64,000 bases of DNA from Tribonema minus. Taxonomy: Eukaryota > Sar > Xanthophyceae > Tribonematales > Tribonemataceae. The position numbers and the translations under genes are program-made. Of this stretch, positions 21,759-34,896 are shown one piece after another; the first letter of the stretch is position 1; every line of letters begins with the position of its first letter. Location of the stretch: contig JAFCMP010000526.1 in assembly GCA_017506865.1 (NCBI GenBank), positions 496,001 through 560,000 on the forward strand, given 5' to 3'. The notes beneath the pieces are model-generated. The model made no database searches. It worked only from the letters and a program-made list of their open reading frames with translations, and was not told the DNA's origin.

Positions 21759-24700
21759 ATGGCGGCGCAGGAGAATGCCGCCAGCGAGGCTCTGAAGCAA
21801 TTGAAACTCAAGCTCAAATCGCAGCCGGCCGCCAAGGCCACTCCGCTTTCTCTTCCGCTAGCTCTATCCAACGGCGCCACGGCCCCTCACTCGCATGGCA
21901 ACGGCTCCGGCAACTGCACCTGCAGCAGAGGTGGTAGTGCTCCAGCGCCAGCCGCAGCCGCCTCCAGCAATACGCGGGCGCACTCCAGCACGGCGCATTA
22001 TGAGGCGCCGCCTCCGCCATCTCCGACCAGCAGTCATCTGCATTCGTTGGCCATGAGTACTGTAGGTGAGAGGTTTATTGGTGCTGCCTCAGTTGTATGC
22101 GTCGGCCTGTGTCACAGGCAGTTACACCTTGTCATGTGCCACAACAGGAGCTGCTGCAGAGCCTTGTGTTGATTGCTCTGGCTCAGCCCATGTGCAACAG
22201 CACTGCACCGCGCGCCCTTCGAGTTCGACATTGCGAGCCTTGGTCCTCTGCTGCCCGCTTCCCCTTCGGAAACACACTCAAGCGGAAGAGCAGGGTGACA
22301 GATCCACCTGATAGGCGGCCGCTCACAGACAGTAAATTAATGAATTCGTCTGCCTCGCTGCGCGTGCGCGTGCGCGCATCGCAGGCATACCGCCGGGGCC
22401 CACCTCCCCGCGCACCCCGCAGCAGATCCAGGAGCAGATGGTGGCGATAGAGGAGGGGCTCAAGGTGGGGGTCGTGGAGAGCACGACCGTCTTCTCCAGC
22501 GACGGCTACGCGAAGCAGCTCATCGCCGCGCGCAAGCTGCGCGACCTCATCTGCACCAACCGCGACGAGCTCATACACGAGCTGCTGGAGCGGCGGCTGG
22601 TGCCGTCCCTCATGGGGTGAGTGCGCAGGCAGCGCAGCGCAGGGAAGGGGGGGGGGGCTGCGGCGATGGGTTTGCGCGCAGCATCGCAGCTGCGGTGTGC
22701 GGCGCATTTGGTGACGCCGCAATGGCACCGCGCTCGCGTCGCACTGCAGATGCCCGCCAGTTGGTGCAGGCAGCAGCTCCACACTGCTCCCGCTTCTCCG
22801 ACCGCGTGCCAGCTGACACCGGGGGTACACGGAGCATCGCCCATATAGTGCCAGCTTCATCCATCATGAGATTATGCTGAGACGCACAGACTCTACGTGC
22901 TCGAACACACTGGTTCTCTCTGGATCCAGAAGTGCAAACTTCAACTCAAACTTCAACTCACACTTTGACACCGGGTACATATACTGTGCCAGAGTCATTC
23001 ACCACAGGAACATGCTGAGACGCATGGACTCTACATGCTCAAACACACTGGGGTTCACTCTGGATACAGTTGCAAACTTCAACTCAAACTTCAACTCTCA
23101 CTTCCCACCCCCTGCCCCCCCCCCCCCCCTTCCAGATGGCTGCACCCGCAGGGCCGCCTCGAGGTCCAGGTGGAGGCGCTCTGGGCGCTCACCAACTTTG
23201 TCGCGGGCGCGTCCGAACACGCCGCAGCGCTCGTGCAGCACGGCGCCGTGGGCGCGCTGCGGTGCCTGCTCGTCTCGGACAGCCACGACGTCTCGCAGCA
23301 GGTGGTCTGGCTGCTGGGGAACCTGGCGGGGGAGGGCGCGGCGTCGCGCGACGCGGTCGTCGCGGGCGGGGTGCTGACGCCGCTGGTGAGCGCTGCTGCT
23401 GCTGCTGCTGCTGCGGGGTGTGGTGCATGTCCGTGGGATTGCGTGCTGCTGTCGTGTTGGCGGTGTTGTGTGTCAGTGTGTGGATGTGTATGGTGTGTGA
23501 GTGTGTGTGTGCGTGTTGCGCGTCTCGTTTCGCGCGCGGGCAGTGCGGGCGGGTGGTGGCGGGTGCGGCGTGGGGAAGCATACCGCAAGTGATGATGTCA
23601 GGGTAGAGGGCTTGCAGTCGAGAGAGATCGGTATGCTGGCTGGCAATTCTCAGTTCGGTCCACAGTGTGCTGGCGCACTGCTTGCGTACGTAAGGTCTTT
23701 CAGGAACCAAGCAGCGCGCCGGCAGTCTGCTTGTAACCTTGGCACGCTGGGGGTACGGGTAGTCACACATCGTTCAGGAAGGGTTAGGGCTAGGGTTAGG
23801 GCAAGACCATGCAGCGCGCCGCCATAGCTGCCGTGCAGCATAGCCGCAACATGACCTCCAGTAAGTAGGTATCGACGTCTGTTGGTGCGGCTCACGTTGC
23901 GGCGCGTTCATGCATGGACGAGGGTTAGGGTGAGGGCTAGTCACGCCTCTCGGCATGGGCACGTGGGGTGCTGACAATGCCGCAATGCAACGTGCAGCTG
24001 CGCAGCGCACCATCCAGATGGCTGCAGCTGCAAAATCATCGTTTGCTGCGGCGGTGAGCTGCGGAGTGGTGGCGATGCTCAGCCTCGTGATGACGCTCAG
24101 TTCAGTGGTGATGACGGCGGCAGGACGGTCAAGCTGCTGCGCATTAGGTGCCAGCGCCACGCATCGCGATGCGCAAGCTACCTAGTCCAATGCACAGGGC
24201 ATTCTCACTGAGCCTCCGACCGCTCATTGGGTGTGATTCATCAACGCTCAGGAGCACGCGACAATGTAATGAAGTGTAAGCATGCCTCTTGAAGCATGGG
24301 CCCACGCCAATGTCCTGTCGACCGCGCCGCACGCGCCGCCGGCACCGTGGAATGCATGGAGCGTCACCAGTATACTTGAAGTATCATAATTTTACTTGAA
24401 GTTATGTCTGCTCGCACCCAAAGCTCCTGTTGGCTGCGCTGAACGCGCCGCTGGCAGGTGCGCGCGGCGCCGCCTGGTGAAGTGTGCCTATATCGGTGTG
24501 CATGCCAGATAGAAGTATCAAAATGTCCCTTGAGGCATCCGTCTCTCGCATCAAAGGCTCCTGTTGACTCCGCTGCGCGCGGCGCCGCCAGGTGAAGTGT
24601 GCTTAAACCAGTGAACTTGAAGTATCAGAACGTCCCTTGAAGCATCTGTCTCTCACATCAAACTAGTGCACTTGAAGTATCGGAACGTCCCTTGAAGCAT

Positions 24701-27700
24701 CTGTCTCTCACACCAAAGCTCATGTTGTTGACTCCGTTGCGCGCGGCGCCGCCAGGTGGAGTGCCTGGAGCGTCACCAGGGCAGCAAGGAGCTGCTGAGG
24801 ATAGGGTCGTGGGCGCTCAGCAACATGTGCGAGGGCGCGGCGCAGGCGCAGCAGGACGTGCAGCAGGTGGCCGCTGAGCGTTGCTGCACCCTTGCCAAAC
24901 AACAATTCAATGCAAATGTGTTGACGCGCTTGCAGCCTGCACATTCTGCACCGCCCCGCCAAGTGGAGCTGTCGCCACCCAGTTGACTGTGGGATAGGGT
25001 CCACTGCCGTTGTAATGTTGCAGACTAGGAGACGTGTGGTACTTTGAAGTGGTCAAGTAGCGCGCCGGCACTTCAGATGTGCCGCCAAGGCGTGTTCCGC
25101 GCACAGGGGTTGTTTCGAACGAAACGCTTGTCCCTGGTTGCATGTGTGGCGGGGGCGGCGCAGGCGCCCCTGCAAGCGCTCCGCTCAGAGTGTACTTGCA
25201 GCAGCCCAGATGCATGCTGCGGAGACACATGCGACCAGGGTGCGCCTACGCGTTACGCGCAGTCCCCCCCCTCCCCCCCCCGCCCTCCTCCCTTCTGAGC
25301 CGACCCCTGACCTTGGCTCTGCCCCCCCCTCCCCCCCCTTCCCTGCCCTTATAGCAGGTCATGCCCGCCCTCTCGGGGCTGCTGCAGCACCCAGGCGCGG
25401 ACGCGGAGACGCTGTCGCACACGTGCTGGGCGGTGAGCCACCTGTGCGACGGGCCGGGGGCTCATGTTAAGGCGGTTGTGGAAGCCGGAGCGGTGTGGCG
25501 CCTCGTGGAGCTGCTGGGGCACCCAAGCTGGCGCGTGGTGAAGCCCGCACTGCGCACGGTGAGAGGTGTTTAGTACAGCAGCAGGCGGAACAGTACAGTA
25601 GAGTTCATTGTACAGTTGTACAGTACAGGATGAGCTGAGAGACTTAGTACAGCAGGCGGAACAGTACAGTAGAGTTCATTCTACAGTTGTACAGTACAGG
25701 ATGGGCACATGAGCTGGCGCGTGGTGAAGCCCGCGCTGCGCACGGTGAGAGGCCGGTAGTGCAGTACACAGTACAGTACACTGTACAGTGCTACAGTACA
25801 GCACGGTATGAGCTGCTGGGGCACCCGAGCTGGCGCCTGGTGAAGCCCGCGCTGCTTACGGTGAGAGACTTAGTACAGCAGGCGGGACAGTACAGTGGAG
25901 TTCATTGTACAGTTGTACAGTACTGGAGGAGCTGCTGGGGCACCCGAGCTGGCGCGTGGTGAAGCCTGAGCTGCGCACAGGGAGAGGCCACTGCAGACAC
26001 ATTAAAGTACACTGTACAGTTGTACATACAGTACAGTATGAGCTGCTGGGGATCCCGAGCTGGTGCGTGGTGAAGCCTGCGCTGCGCACGGTGAGAGGCC
26101 ACTAGCGCTGTAGTACACAGCACAGTACACTGTACAGTTGTACAATACGGTGCGGCATGCGGACGCGCGTGCTCTCCCCTTTATGTTGAGGCAGGCCTAA
26201 TCGCTCTATGAGGCCAGTGCAATACACTATTACAGTACATCTCAGTGACAGCAATTGTACCGTATGTGGATGCGCGCACTCCTATTCCTACTTGAGGCAG
26301 GCGTTGCGGCCGTGAGCGGCAGGTACAAAACAGTGCAGATTCAGTACATCCACAGTACAATATGCGGACACGCGTGCTTTTGCCGTCGCCTGCGATTGCA
26401 GCTTTGCTGTGGGTATGCTGGGCAAAGTGAGCTGCTGGGGCGCTGAAAGCTGGCGCACTATCGAGCGTGTGCTGCGAGTGGCCCGAAGCGCGTAAAAGTA
26501 GCTGTATGTGCACTCTGGTGCAACGTTGAGCGCTGTTGCTCATTAGCCTGTTGCGTTACACTGCCAGATGTACTGTAGGCATCAGGGTGATCAATGTGCC
26601 AGAAGACTGACGCCAGTCGTCTGCTGCTGGATGTGAGTGCATTGCATTCTGTCACCGCCAAGTGTAAATTTCATAACCGTCAAGCGTGCAAACGAGCATG
26701 TAACAGCCGCATGTTCCAACGCATTCACATACCTTCCATGCCTCATCCAATCTCAGCGCATGCCTGTGGCCATAAAGTGATAACATCGATGTTGTTTGCG
26801 CAGAGGACGAGGTTGAGAACACGCAGCGTGTGGAGATATAATTGTAGGTACTTTGAAGTTGTACATACGCAAAGCTCCACGCAATGATAATGTCACAGTA
26901 GCATTATGTATGCATGAATCGTGCAATCATACCTACATACCCTGTCGTCGTCATCCTCACAGATTGGCAACACTGTGTGCGCGGAGGATGAGGTGGACTA
27001 CATGCCATGTGATTCAACAGTAGCGGTATGTTCACATCGTGCATGCATAACCTACATACCTTGTCGTCGTGTCTTCACAGATTGGTAACATAGTGTGCGC
27101 GGAGGATGAGGTGGACTACACGCAGCACATTACTGATAAATTCACAGTATGTCTGTATGCATCATGCTTACATACCCTTTGTACTCGTATGTTGCATCAT
27201 GCTTACATACCCTATGTACCCTTGTCACGTGACCTCACAGATTGGTAACATTGTGTGCGCGGAGGACAAAGTCGACTACACGCAGCGCACAATGACAACT
27301 TCACAATAGGTATGCATGCATGTATCGTGGTTACATACCTTCCGTACCCTTGTCGTGACCTCACAGATTGGTAACATTGTGTGCGCGGAGGATGAAGTGG
27401 ACTACACGCAGCACGTCATTGACGCGGGCGCCGTGCAGTGCCTGCGGCAGCTCATTGCGCACCAGCACCGCGAGATCCAGAAGGAGGCGTGCTGGACTCT
27501 CAGCAACATTGCCGCGGGGACTGTGGACCAGGCAAGTGAACTGTCGTCAACTTGCACGCATATCTATATATTTCATCGTATCCCTTGAAGAGTGTGTAAA
27601 TACATACTCCATGAACTTGTACTTCAAGGTTGAACTAGCGTGTGAATACGTATGTAATGTACTTCAACAGCATGTACTTGAACAGCAAACTTTGACGTGC

Positions 27701-30700
27701 GTGTTCCTGTGTAGTACATGACAGAATGCTGACGCATCCTGTGTGCTTAGTCTCGTGATGATCTATTGACCCAGACCGCAGTGCAAGCGTCGCACTGTGC
27801 AACCAGCAGCACGGCTCTGTGTGCTTGCAGGCGAGGCGTTGACCATTTAGAATTCCGGCAACACACGCAACGCACGCCATGCCGGCGTCGCAGGCCGCTG
27901 CAACCATGACATCGCGTCACAAGTCCAGCTCTGATGCGTGTTCCATTTATGCAGATCCAGACAGTTCTCGACAGCGAGAGCATGCCGCTGGTGATAACGC
28001 TCATCACCACCGTCAAGGACCAGGAGGTGAAGACGGAGGCCTGCTGGGTGGTGCTCAACGCAACCAGCTGCGGCTCGGATGCTCAGGTTCGTTCAACGTC
28101 CGCTGGCGTCTTGCTGTCATAACGCACGTAGTATTAAATGACGGCGGCCGGCTGTGTTGCGCCGCCCGCAAGCGCCCACAGTGCATGCATGTGTGCACAG
28201 GTATCGTTTTCCATACTGCAACTCTGTGTCTACTGCGGCTCGGATGCTCAGGTTTGTTCATCGTCCATGGCGCGCTGGCTCCTTTCAGCTCAGCCGTTCC
28301 GTGCATGTGGGTCTGCTTGTCAGCCCAGCTGTGTATGACACTTCAACTTTGGCTTGAAGTTCGTTCATCGTCCGCTGGCGTGCCTTGCTGCCCTGCATTC
28401 CGCTCTGCGGCTGCGTCACGGTCACCCCGGTTCGCTGCCTGCCAGCATCAGCACTGCGCCCAGTATGTTTGACATGCTTTGTGACATACTTCAACCTTGG
28501 CTTGAAGTGTACTTCAAGTGCGCTGGCGTATTTACACTGGCCAGTTGCCTTCAGCTCACCATTCCGTCTCTACTTTGAAGCATGTCATTGCAAGTGCACA
28601 ACAGCAACACTCAGTGCGTTGCCCCCCCCCCCTCTCTTCCCCCCCGTAGATTGAGTATCTGGTGCAGCTAGGATGCATTGCAGTGCTGACGGGGCTACTG
28701 GCGGAGAGCAGCATGGCCATGATGGCACTGGAAGGACTGGAGCGCATTCTCCAGGCAAGCACATGAATTCACTCACTCGTTCAATCATTCATTCATTCAT
28801 TCCTCCATTCATTCGTTCGCTCGTGAATTCAATGAGTGTTCGCCAGTGCAATCATGAGCTTCATCATCGTTGTTAGCAGTGGTACGTACTGCGCCCAGGG
28901 CTGATCAGCAGCAGCCCATAGGTGTATTTCTTGTAGCGCCTGTTGTACAGAAGCTCGGGGTGCTCGAACACTCACTGTATTCTCTTTGCGGCGCCAGCAG
29001 CGAGTTCATGCGCTGACTGCCACGTGCACCAACTACCTGCACAACAATCTTCATGTCCTGTCAGGAAGTCCCACCTGGCCGTCCTTCTGCTGACGCGCTG
29101 CAAGTTGCCATCACTTGAACTTCTTCCCCATCCGTCCGCTGGCACTTCAAGTCTTCGCTGCCCGTCACACTTCGAGTGTTGCTCATACCAAAACCAAAAA
29201 CTGGCTGCCCACCTCGTTGTCGGCTCTTCATGTCTTCCTCCACAAAATTGCCCGTTCAGCCTGTCGCGCTGCCAGCACTTCAACTCCTGCTTGCTGAAAC
29301 TTCAACTCCTGTCCTCCCCCTTCCCCCCCTTCAACGCTCGGATCGGAGATCGGCGCGACCGGCGGGAGCGTGCCGACCCGCTTTCGGCACCTCAAGTCTT
29401 GCTCTGTAAGGTTCGGCTGCCCGTCGCGCTGCCGGCACTTCAACTTTTGCTGACGCTCCAACTTTCCCCCACCATTCATTCCCCCCCCCCCCTTCCCCCC
29501 CACCGCTCAGGTCGGAGATCGGCGCGACCGGCGGGAGCGCGCGCTCGCCGCGGCCATGGCGGTGGACGCCAACGCGCGCAGCAACGCTCCGCAGAAGGGG
29601 CAGGCGCAGCAGCGCTCGGCGCCGTTCACCAAGGGCAACCCGTTTGCCCCGCTCGTGCAGGTGTCGCGCCTCAAGGCGCTGGAGGTCCACAGTGGCATCT
29701 CGTGAGTGACTTGTACATAATGATGAACAACACGCGAGAATTTTCCATCGTGAGGGACTCAAAGAAGTACATGATAATGAATAACACGTGAGAGCCTACT
29801 GAACACCCATGCCTCGAACGCTAAGAAGCTTGCACGCAGACTACTGTGGATATGGTGGCATTGTTTGACTCGTGGCCAATTGCCGCAGCAGCCGCGATCA
29901 CGGTGATTGGTGGAAGCCATTCATTTTGACGGCTAACCACATGAAAGTTAGCACGGCTCTGTGTCTGTTGTCTTGTGCGCGTGTCGTCTGAAGTCTGGTA
30001 TCGGACGTGGAGTACCGATGACGTAAGTAGGGTTAGGGTTAGAGTCAGCACGGCGGCAGGCGCGTCAAGGATTGCCCATCACCACTTGCGTGGACAGCAC
30101 ACAAAGAATATTGATTTTTGATGACGCTTGAAGGCCATTTCGTGAGTGGCATCCATGTGCAGGATTGCCCTGCCGCTAGATAAAGAAGAGTAAAAGATGG
30201 CGCCTGAAGGCGGTATTGCGAGTGGCATTTGTCTGCTTGATTATTACGTCTATGTGTTGTCATGTGTGTGTGCCACGATTCCCGGTGGTGAATAGATTCC
30301 GAAGTGCTGGACAGCGCGCATCATTCAGAAAGCACGACGGTGCTTCACTCGTTGAGGTAAAACCTCAAGGCTTCGGGGTCCTCTGTGGCGCCTCCCGACG
30401 CGACACTGCTACGCTCGGCTGTCAGTGATTGCCTGCTGGGGTTCATGCGGAAGCCCCATTGGCGCTGCAACGCTGTCTTCGCTATTGAACCCTCGACTCT
30501 TAAAATCGTGCATCATTTTTCCCACACACGCGGCCGTGCGCATGGCATGGAGCAGGTGACACTTTGGCACCGCCCTCGAGCGGAAATCAACGCGTGGTAG
30601 CATGTACGTGTGCTGCTCTCTGTCTATCATGCGCCGAGCACTGCTGCAGGATGGACACAATCCGCTGGCGGCACTTCATCCTTGCCAGGGCAGCGCCGTT

Positions 30701-33700
30701 AACGGATATGCACCCTCCAACACCTGAATACACTACAGAGCTCTCCTTCAGACAAAGAAGCTGCTATTGCGTCAGGGCCATGGTGGAGCGATGAGCCTTA
30801 TCAGCTGCTGTGTTCACAACCAATTTCGCGCCTCGTGCCGCTGCTGCTGCCTCCGCCCTGCCGCTGCGCCAGGGCTGTCACCGCGCGTTGAACTCATCCG
30901 TTGCTGAATACTGTCGATAACATTTCGTTGCCTTGCTTTCACCGTCATTGCTGCCTCCGCCGTGCTGCTGCTGCGTCAGTGCCGTCGCCAAGCGCGCGTC
31001 CGCGGTGCGCAAGCTGTACTACGTCACGTGCACCATCTGCCAGCGAACGTGAGTCTCAGCGCTCAACACTGCTGTTGTTGATGCCTCGGGAACACTTGAT
31101 GATGGTAGGGTTAGATCGGCTGCACATGTTGAAGTTGGCAGTTGCATCTCCGCAGCGCGCAGGACACTGATTGTTTTGCGCTGAAGCGCCGCTGCTGCAA
31201 TGTCACGTGTGCTATTGCTTTGCTGAGCTGCAAAGACTGCAGCGCGCGTGTCTCAATGAAGCAGCGCGCATCGAGGCGCACAGCTATTAAAATTGCCTGC
31301 ACTGTGCCCAGCGGCCCGCAGCGCCACTGCGCCTTGTTGTGAGGACAGTTGTGACTACGCATGATGGCCATCGTAGAACTCCCGAGTAATGTGCAGAGTG
31401 CTCTCCTGCCAACTGCCGCGCTTTTGCAGTGGCCCCGTGGCATGATGATGTCGGGATGCAGGGCAGTGCGCAGGAGTACAGGATTGAAGTCGCAGTCTAT
31501 GGCGGGCAGCGGTGATGTGTCAACAGGTTCTTCACTGCATCGCCTTGTTGAGACGCGACGATCACTACACGTGGCTGCAACGACAGCTTTCCATTCAAAG
31601 TAGCAGCAACGGATGTGATTGATGCCCTTGTTCCGTAAAACCCACACCTACGACAACGTTGGCAGTTACAGCGCGCGCTCTGCGCCACCAACCCATTACA
31701 CCGCACTCAGCGCTCAGCATCCCCCCCCCCCCCCCCCCCCCCCCCGCCCCTCACAGTTTTGCGCGCGGCACCGGCGAGACGCACTTCTGCGACGAGTGCC
31801 AGTGCGACGTGTGCGCGTCGTGCGACTGCGTGCGCTTCCACCTCAGCTACCTGCAGGAGCAGTGGGGCGCGCTCGACGGCCAGGAGCGCAAGGCGCAGGC
31901 TCAGGTGGGGGTGCTGAGGCGTGCTGCGCGGTGTGAACTTCAAGTCTGCTCCACGCTTTGCTTCAAGTCTGCTCCACGCTTTGCTGTGCTCATTGCTTGA
32001 GCGTACCTGGAGCGCGCTGAGAGACGATGGGACGATAATCTCATGTTAACAGGGAGCACGAGGCGCAGGCTCAGGTGGGGTGCTGAGGCTCTGTGTGTCG
32101 TACATATCGGCTTTCCTCAGTTTTGTTTGGATGAAGTTCAGAGTTGAAGAACAGAATTGCCTTATCAGCAGGGGCGTCTGCACAGCCGTACCACTGGGCG
32201 CTGCTGTAATGCCCGTGGGATCGCAGTGCAGCGGTATACTGCTGTGCCTTTCATCATCCCAGCTCAAAACTGCTCACGCACGCAACTTCATGTTGAACTA
32301 TGCAACTTCATGTTGAACCATGCAGGCGCGGCTGAAGAAGGCGCGCAAGAAGAAGCGCGCCAAGGAAAAGCAGCAGTCGCAGCAGAAGGACACTCCGCCG
32401 CCAGCCCCCGCCGCTGCCGCCGCAGCAGCAGCGGTTTCAACAGCGCGGCAACAACCGCCGCCGCCGCCGGCAGCAGCAGCGGCAGCGGAAGCAGCAGCGC
32501 TCAGCAATACCCCACCATCACCCCCTGCCAAATCCGCGTCGCTCAAGCGCCAGGCGAATTCACCGCGCACGCCCGCTGCGGGCGCCAAGGGCTCCGGCAA
32601 AGGCGCGCAACCGGCGGCAGCGGCGGCAGCAGCCGCGGCAGCGGCGCTAGATGCGGTGAAGAGTGGCAAGGGCGGCTCGCCGCTGCGACCGCGCAGCAGC
32701 GGCGGCGGCGGCAGCAGCGGCGGCGGCGGCGGCGCTAAGGGGAATAGGGGGGTGCTGGGCGCGGGGGGCGCGTCCGCTGACGCTGCGGCGGGGCCTGTAA
32801 AAGGTGCGAACAGTCAACCGCTGAGCGCTGTGCAGACGCTCACGCTCGAACTTCTTCAAAGTAGCAATGGGGTTGTGTCTTTGCCAAGCTGGGGCGGAGG
32901 CAGGTTCGAGTGCAGGCGAATGGCGCACAGGCGGTAATGATGCACCAGGCAGGTTTGCAGCGGCACTGTCACTTGCACGCTGCTGCCAGACTGGCGTTCG
33001 CCAATATGCACAGGGTCTTTTAGAGGCATGTAGCTCTGGTAACCGGGTGAAAACTGGCAGCCATGGTGCTGTTAATTCTGTTCATCAGCAACCTCTTGGG
33101 CAGGCACCGGGAGGAATGCTGTCCTGTATCACGCTGGTTGCATCAGGCGTTTGCTGTGCATGTGCCGCTCTCTTGACAAGTAGCCGGCTCAGCCACGATA
33201 CCAAGCAGAGCAACGCGGTGCTTGTACAGGACTTGAGTGTGCTTTCAATGAGTGGCCTTGGCAGGTGCATTTTTGCGCTCTGAGGCAAGGTGCATGCGTC
33301 ACCATGTAGTGCTGGTAATTGTTAGAATGTATCTGACTGGCGGTGTAGGACTGTTGCGCTCATTGCATTTCACCGGAGCTGAACTCACATCCACTACAGT
33401 TAGCTTCCGCACCTCATTGGGGTGCACTATGCTCACGCCAATTTTGCTTGCTGCTGCCGTGCTCCCGCGCGCGCGCAGGCGAGGCGCGCGACACATTCGG
33501 CGAGAACGACTCGCTCGTCTCCTTCCTGCAGCAGACAGGCTCGATACTCGCGCTCGCGCAGATGATGGACGAGCAGGACGGCAGGTTCAACGCGCCAACT
33601 TCAACTGCGACGCCCGCCAAGCAAAAGAAGGAGCGCAAGCACAGCGGCGACGCCGCCGCCGCCGCCGCCGCTGCAGCAGCAGCAGCAGCGCCGCCGCAGC

Positions 33701-33858
33701 CCGCCGCCGGCCGGAGCAACAGCGGTAACGGTGCTCAGGCAGGGGGCAAGGGGGGCGGTAAGGCGGCGCGCGGCAGCGGGCGGCGCGGCAGCGCGTCCGG
33801 CGGCTTGGCAGCGGCGGCGGCGGCGGCGGCGGCGCGCGCGCAGGAACAGTGCGCGTAA
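21759..33858 (+). CDS. Importin-alpha-like ARM-repeat protein with C-terminal Cys cluster
   Basis: Importin alpha binds nuclear localisation signals and pairs with importin beta for import. Thirteen exons: 21759-22065, 22385-22616, 23136-23385, 24756-24866, 25358-25558, 27367-27531, 27955-28086, 28650-28754, 29511-29701, 30980-31048, 31757-31904, 32326-32803, 33479-33858. All phases agree and the sum is 2769 bases, or 922 residues. ARM repeats run from about residue 110 to 575, with family landmarks ALWALTN, VVWLLGNLAGEG, IGSWALSN, TCWAVSHL, ACWTLSNI and SNAT-like LNATS. Unusual points: the N-terminus lacks the Arg/Lys-rich importin-beta-binding (IBB) segment. Residues 582-616 form C-x2-C-x13-C-x2-C-x-C-x2-C-x2-C-x-C-x4-H, probably metal-binding. 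A basic KKARKKKRAKEK stretch and Ala/Gly-rich tail follow. Introns after 27531 and 28754 begin with GC. Typical importin alpha is about 520-560 residues, so roughly 350 are extra. Confidence 0.93.
22865..23105 (+). repeat. 125-bp tandem duplication in importin intron 2
   Basis: Two copies carry GCTGAGACGCA, GACTCTAC, CTCAAACACACTGG and twin CTTCAACTCAAACTTCAACT words. They end just before the C-rich tract of the acceptor at 23135. Confidence 0.85.
24410..24765 (+). repeat. Echoes of the importin exon 4 acceptor
   Basis: Sequence around the acceptor of exon 24756 (CTCCGTTGCGCGCGGCGCCG then CCAG) recurs near 24430-24490 and 24550-24600. Two further copies of the neighbouring word CTTGAAGTATCGGAACGTCC are interleaved. 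Confidence 0.8.
25506..26475 (+). repeat. Echoes of the importin exon 5 donor junction
   Basis: The exon end encoding ELLGHPSWRVVKPALRT plus the GTGAGAGG donor recurs at about 25712-25755, 25809-25867, 25929-25990 and 26039-26103, and more weakly at 26427-26475. Spacers are rich in TACAGTACA. All the clear copies keep the donor or a one-base variant of it. Confidence 0.9.
26775..27420 (+). repeat. Echoes of the importin exon 6 acceptor and start
   Basis: The block CTCACAG then ATTGGTAACATTGTGTGCGC (protein IGNIVCAEDEVDY) occurs at about 26955, 27074 and 27235 before the real exon at 27367, with a weaker copy near 26790. Two of the extra copies are followed, in the same phase, by a GTATGT donor-like site about 60-66 bases on, so they could be spliced as extra in-frame exons. 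A third carries an in-frame stop. Confidence 0.88.
28065..28400 (+). repeat. Echoes of the importin exon 7 donor
   Basis: The exon end CTGCGGCTCGGATGCTCAG with its GT donor and following TTCGTTC is repeated at about 28233, and its intronic part again near 28362. Spacing is roughly 130-165 bp. Confidence 0.82.
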
Positions 33859-34836
33859 TGCGCCGCCGCCGGTGTCGGCGGCACTCTGTAACTATCTTGA
33901 TTGACGGTTAGCTCTCGATGACGGTTAGCTCTGGATAAGTTGGCGCGCTGCGCGCACACGCACGCGCCTCCCGGCAGACACACACACGCTCACACACTCT
34001 TCGTACAGACAGAGGCGGCAGCCGCCCCGCGCGCGTAATGACAAGTGGTGGCCGCCCCCTGCTAGGTGTTTGCCGTGACCCTGATGTGACCGGCGGAGTG
34101 AATGGACTTGTTGCGGCGCGTGGTCTCTGGTGCGAGGCGCACGGCGGCAGCGCATGCGACAGCGACTGCGACTGGTCGTGTGGGCTTGTAGTGGAGCGGT
34201 GGCGTCGCGCCATGATGTTGGTTTCATCCGCCATGATGCCTCAAATAGTGACAGTAGTCGGTTTGGCGTATGAACGACGAGCGTGTGCGTTTTTGTGTGC
34301 CTCTGTATATGCGCAGTTGACTTCTCATTCACTGCAGTGGATGCCAGCAGTGAATTTGCCACTTCTGTGGGGCCATGGCACCATTGTGTTCTGCATCGCG
34401 CTGCCCGCTTGCATTGTCAGAGTGCTGCTGGTAGTAGGATTATTAAGGTTAGGGTTAGGACTGGGCCACCCTTGCGGAAACTTGCTGCTCCCATCCAATG
34501 TGTGTGATCAATGTGCCTTTCAGACGGCGTGCTGTGATGGTCTGCTGCGTCACACACGTTGTTCGTGTGTGGGAGCGAGCGGTGCAGCATGTCAGCAACA
34601 GCTTGGGCTGAAGTATGAGTAGCATGTATGATCCAGTCGCAAAAACAAGTCTGCTTTCACGTGCGTCAACCCTTGCTCAACACCCACTGGCATACGCAGG
34701 GACGTCCCTGCCTCCTTATGTGCACATTCTACACTGCGTGTTTCGTCAGGCTTGCTGCAACCAAGCTATGTAGCTCAAAAAAAACTGTGTGTCGGTTGGG
34801 GTACTGCCAGTAGTAGGCCGGCCGCGGGTGTATGTG
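33859..34836. other. Stretch downstream of importin gene, no gene recognised
   Basis: Open frames on both strands exist but none shows a recognisable family or phase-linked exons. A short TTAGGG-like word pair lies at about 34445. Confidence 0.4.
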
Positions 34837-34865
34837 GCCGTGGGGTCGAGGATGGGGAGTGTTGT

Positions 34866-34896
<31 letters not shown>

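Noticed and set aside
22183-22860. Long minus-strand open frame
   Set aside because: It is the shadow of the importin exon 22385-22616, which has clear ARM-family sequence and phase-consistent splicing.
32298-32669. Minus-strand Ala-rich frame
   Set aside because: It is the reverse of the Ala/Gly-rich importin tail; repeats of GCN codons stay open on both strands.
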